Assembly (NCBI GenBank): GCA_003452695.1
Contig: DMNP01000164.1
Span: forward strand, 1-6,312
Direction: 5' to 3'
DNA: 6,312 nucleotides
Source: Eggerthellaceae bacterium
Lineage (GTDB): Bacteria > Actinomycetota > Coriobacteriia > Coriobacteriales > Eggerthellaceae
Shown here one piece after another: positions 4,983-6,312 of this stretch (its first letter is position 1; each line of letters starts with the position of its first letter). Position numbers and translations under genes: made by a program. The notes under the pieces were generated by a model. The model had not been told where the DNA came from, searched no databases, and was given only the letters and a program-made list of their open reading frames with translations.

Positions 4983-6312
4983 CTAGCCGTTGTACTTCTT
5001 CACGTACGCTGCCATCTCGGCATCCAGCGCCTCGTCGATGCAGGGATCGGGGTTGTCGGCCAGGATCTTCTTCCACTTCTCGTTGGCGCGCTGCTCGGCG
5101 GACTTGGATCCGGTCTCCACCCAGCGGTCGTAGGCGGCGCGCTCGGAAAGCGTGGGAGCATAGAACTCGTCGCGGAAGTGCTCGAAGGTGTGGTCCTCGG
5201 CCAGGAAGGTGCCCTGCGGGCCGACTTCCTCGATTACTTCGAACGCCAGCGCTTCCTCGTCGAACTCCACGCCGCGGTCGATGCGGCGCAGATAGCCCAG
5301 CACCTCGTTGTCGGAGATGATCTTCTCGTAGCTCGTGCAGTTGTAGGTGTCGATGATGCCGGCGGAGTGCAGGATGAAGTTGCCGCCTGCCATCTGCGCT
5401 GCGGCGATGGTGATGGCCGATTCGTAGGCTGCCTGCACGTCGAGCATCTTGGAGTCCGACAGGGCGCCGGATATACGGCACGGAATCTGGTACTTCTTGG
5501 TCAGCTGGCCGTTCACGAGCGAGACCACGGCATCCTCGGGCGAACCGATGGAAAGCAGGCCGGAGGCCATGTCGCCGTTCGAACCGGATGCCGAGTACAC
5601 CACCGGGCAGCCGGGGTTCACGAGCTGTGCGTACACGATGCCCGCCAGCACCTCTGCGTTCTGCACGGACACGAGGCCGGCGATGGTGCAGGGCGTGGTC
5701 ATGCCGGCGATGGACAGCGAGTTGATCAGCTGCACCTGGCCGGTTTCAGCGTAGGCGCGGATGGCGCCGAGCTGGGCGGGGTCGTAGGAAAGCGGGGTGA
5801 GCGTGCAGGGAATGGATGCGACGATCGGCTTGTCCTTGATGGCTTCCAGGCCGCCGAAGGGGATGGAGGCAAGCTCGATGGTGCGCATGGCGTTCTCGTA
5901 GCCGTAGATGCTGGCCATCAGCGGCTTGCCGGAGTTGCGCATGGTGTTGTACACCATCTCGAGCGGACGCTTCTTCTCTTCGACGTCGCCCGGCTCGCAG
6001 GAGATGTGGCTTTGGATGTCGATGTAGTCGCACTTGTCGACGATCTTCACGATGTTGATGAAGTCCTGCATGGTGGAACGACGCCAGCCGTTGTCCATGT
6101 CCAGCACGAACGGCGAACCGTAGGGGCCGGCATAGGCGCTGCGCTCGCAGCTGATCGGCACGTTCTTGGCCTCGTCGCGGCCATGCAGCATGTAAGAGCT
6201 CGGTGCGCTTTCGATGGCGGCTTCCACGACCTCGCGCGGGAACTTCACCAGATCGCCTTCAACTGTGCAGCCGGCCTTGGCCAGAACTTCCTTGGCATGG
6301 TCGTACGGCATG
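4983..6312 (-). CDS. MttB-family (trimethylamine methyltransferase-like) corrinoid methyltransferase, non-pyrrolysine, 5' end missing
   Basis: The visible 442-443 residues cover all but roughly the first 50 of the usual 470-500. Members transfer a methyl group from a quaternary or tertiary amine to a corrinoid protein in the cytosol. Family blocks, numbered from the first visible Met, include AGPYGSPFVLDMDNGWRRS (61-79), SIAGMTTPCTIAGLVSVQNAEVLAGI (200-225), VNPGCPVVYSASGSNGDMASG (231-251), ISGALSDSKMLDVQAAYES (280-298) and EEVGPQGTFLAEDHTFEHFRDEFYAP (361-386). There is no in-frame TAG in the visible part, so this is a non-Pyl paralogue like MtgB (glycine betaine) and MtpB/MtcB (proline betaine, carnitine); which substrate it uses cannot be read. 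The apparent Met at the window edge lies inside the family alignment and is probably not the start. The gene ends with TAG 33-35 bases before a good terminator. The cognate corrinoid protein and transporter would lie upstream, outside the window. Confidence 0.9.
   Translation of the reverse strand, partial: MPYDHAKEVLAKAGCTVEGDLVKFPREVVEAAIESAPSSYMLHGRDEAKNVPISCERSAYAGPYGSPFVLDMDNGWRRSTMQDFINIVKIVDKCDYIDIQSHISCEPGDVEEKKRPLEMVYNTMRNSGKPLMASIYGYENAMRTIELASIPFGGLEAIKDKPIVASIPCTLTPLSYDPAQLGAIRAYAETGQVQLINSLSIAGMTTPCTIAGLVSVQNAEVLAGIVYAQLVNPGCPVVYSASGSNGDMASGLLSIGSPEDAVVSLVNGQLTKKYQIPCRISGALSDSKMLDVQAAYESAITIAAAQMAGGNFILHSAGIIDTYNCTSYEKIISDNEVLGYLRRIDRGVEFDEEALAFEVIEEVGPQGTFLAEDHTFEHFRDEFYAPTLSERAAYDRWVETGSKSAEQRANEKWKKILADNPDPCIDEALDAEMAAYVKKYNG

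Noticed and set aside
4890..4985. Read-through of the terminal TAG of the MttB-family gene as pyrrolysine
   Set aside because: The protein already ends where the family ends, the extension would be translated through the terminator hairpin, and TAG is a common stop in this window.

Overview
The window is GC-rich, gene-dense bacterial DNA. Its gene content (arylamine N-acetyltransferase, a non-pyrrolysine MttB-family methyltransferase, several small regulators) and codon style suggest an anaerobic gut actinobacterium of the Eggerthellaceae/Coriobacteriia type. That placement is inferred from gene content alone and is not proven. Six protein genes are supported; five are complete and one runs off the right edge.

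Layout, left to right. Positions 1-134 are non-coding and carry copies of a repeat of about 50 bp; a further copy lies just past the first gene. Positions 135-926 (+) encode an arylamine N-acetyltransferase with an intact Cys-His-Asp triad. It converges on two tandem, clearly paralogous DUF262 (GmrS-like) genes on the minus strand, at 2079-3140 (promoter-proximal) and 1035-2069 (distal). The stop codon of the first overlaps the Shine-Dalgarno sequence of the second. Neither protein carries a DUF1524/HNH nuclease domain. A TetR-type regulator (3334-3894, +) is divergent from the DUF262 pair across a 193-bp region that holds a palindromic operator candidate overlapping a good -10 hexamer. Only 3 nt separate it from a convergent second TetR-type regulator (3898-4629, -).

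Positions 4630-4982 are non-coding and rich in hairpins. They include a perfect 27-bp inverted repeat around a 58-base spacer, a shorter palindrome touching it, and a good intrinsic terminator for the minus-strand MttB-family gene (4983 to beyond 6312), whose N-terminus lies outside the window.

How the parts may work together (inference): the TetR at 3334 is the natural candidate regulator of the divergent DUF262 pair, which looks like a small accessory, possibly defence-related, module built from stand-alone NTPase/sensor domains. The TetR at 3898 lies downstream of the methyltransferase gene on the same strand, behind a terminator, and may regulate that catabolic gene, itself, or both. The most unusual items are the effector-less DUF262 pair, the perfect 27-bp inverted repeat (invertible segment or MITE-like element), and the repeats flanking the N-acetyltransferase gene.
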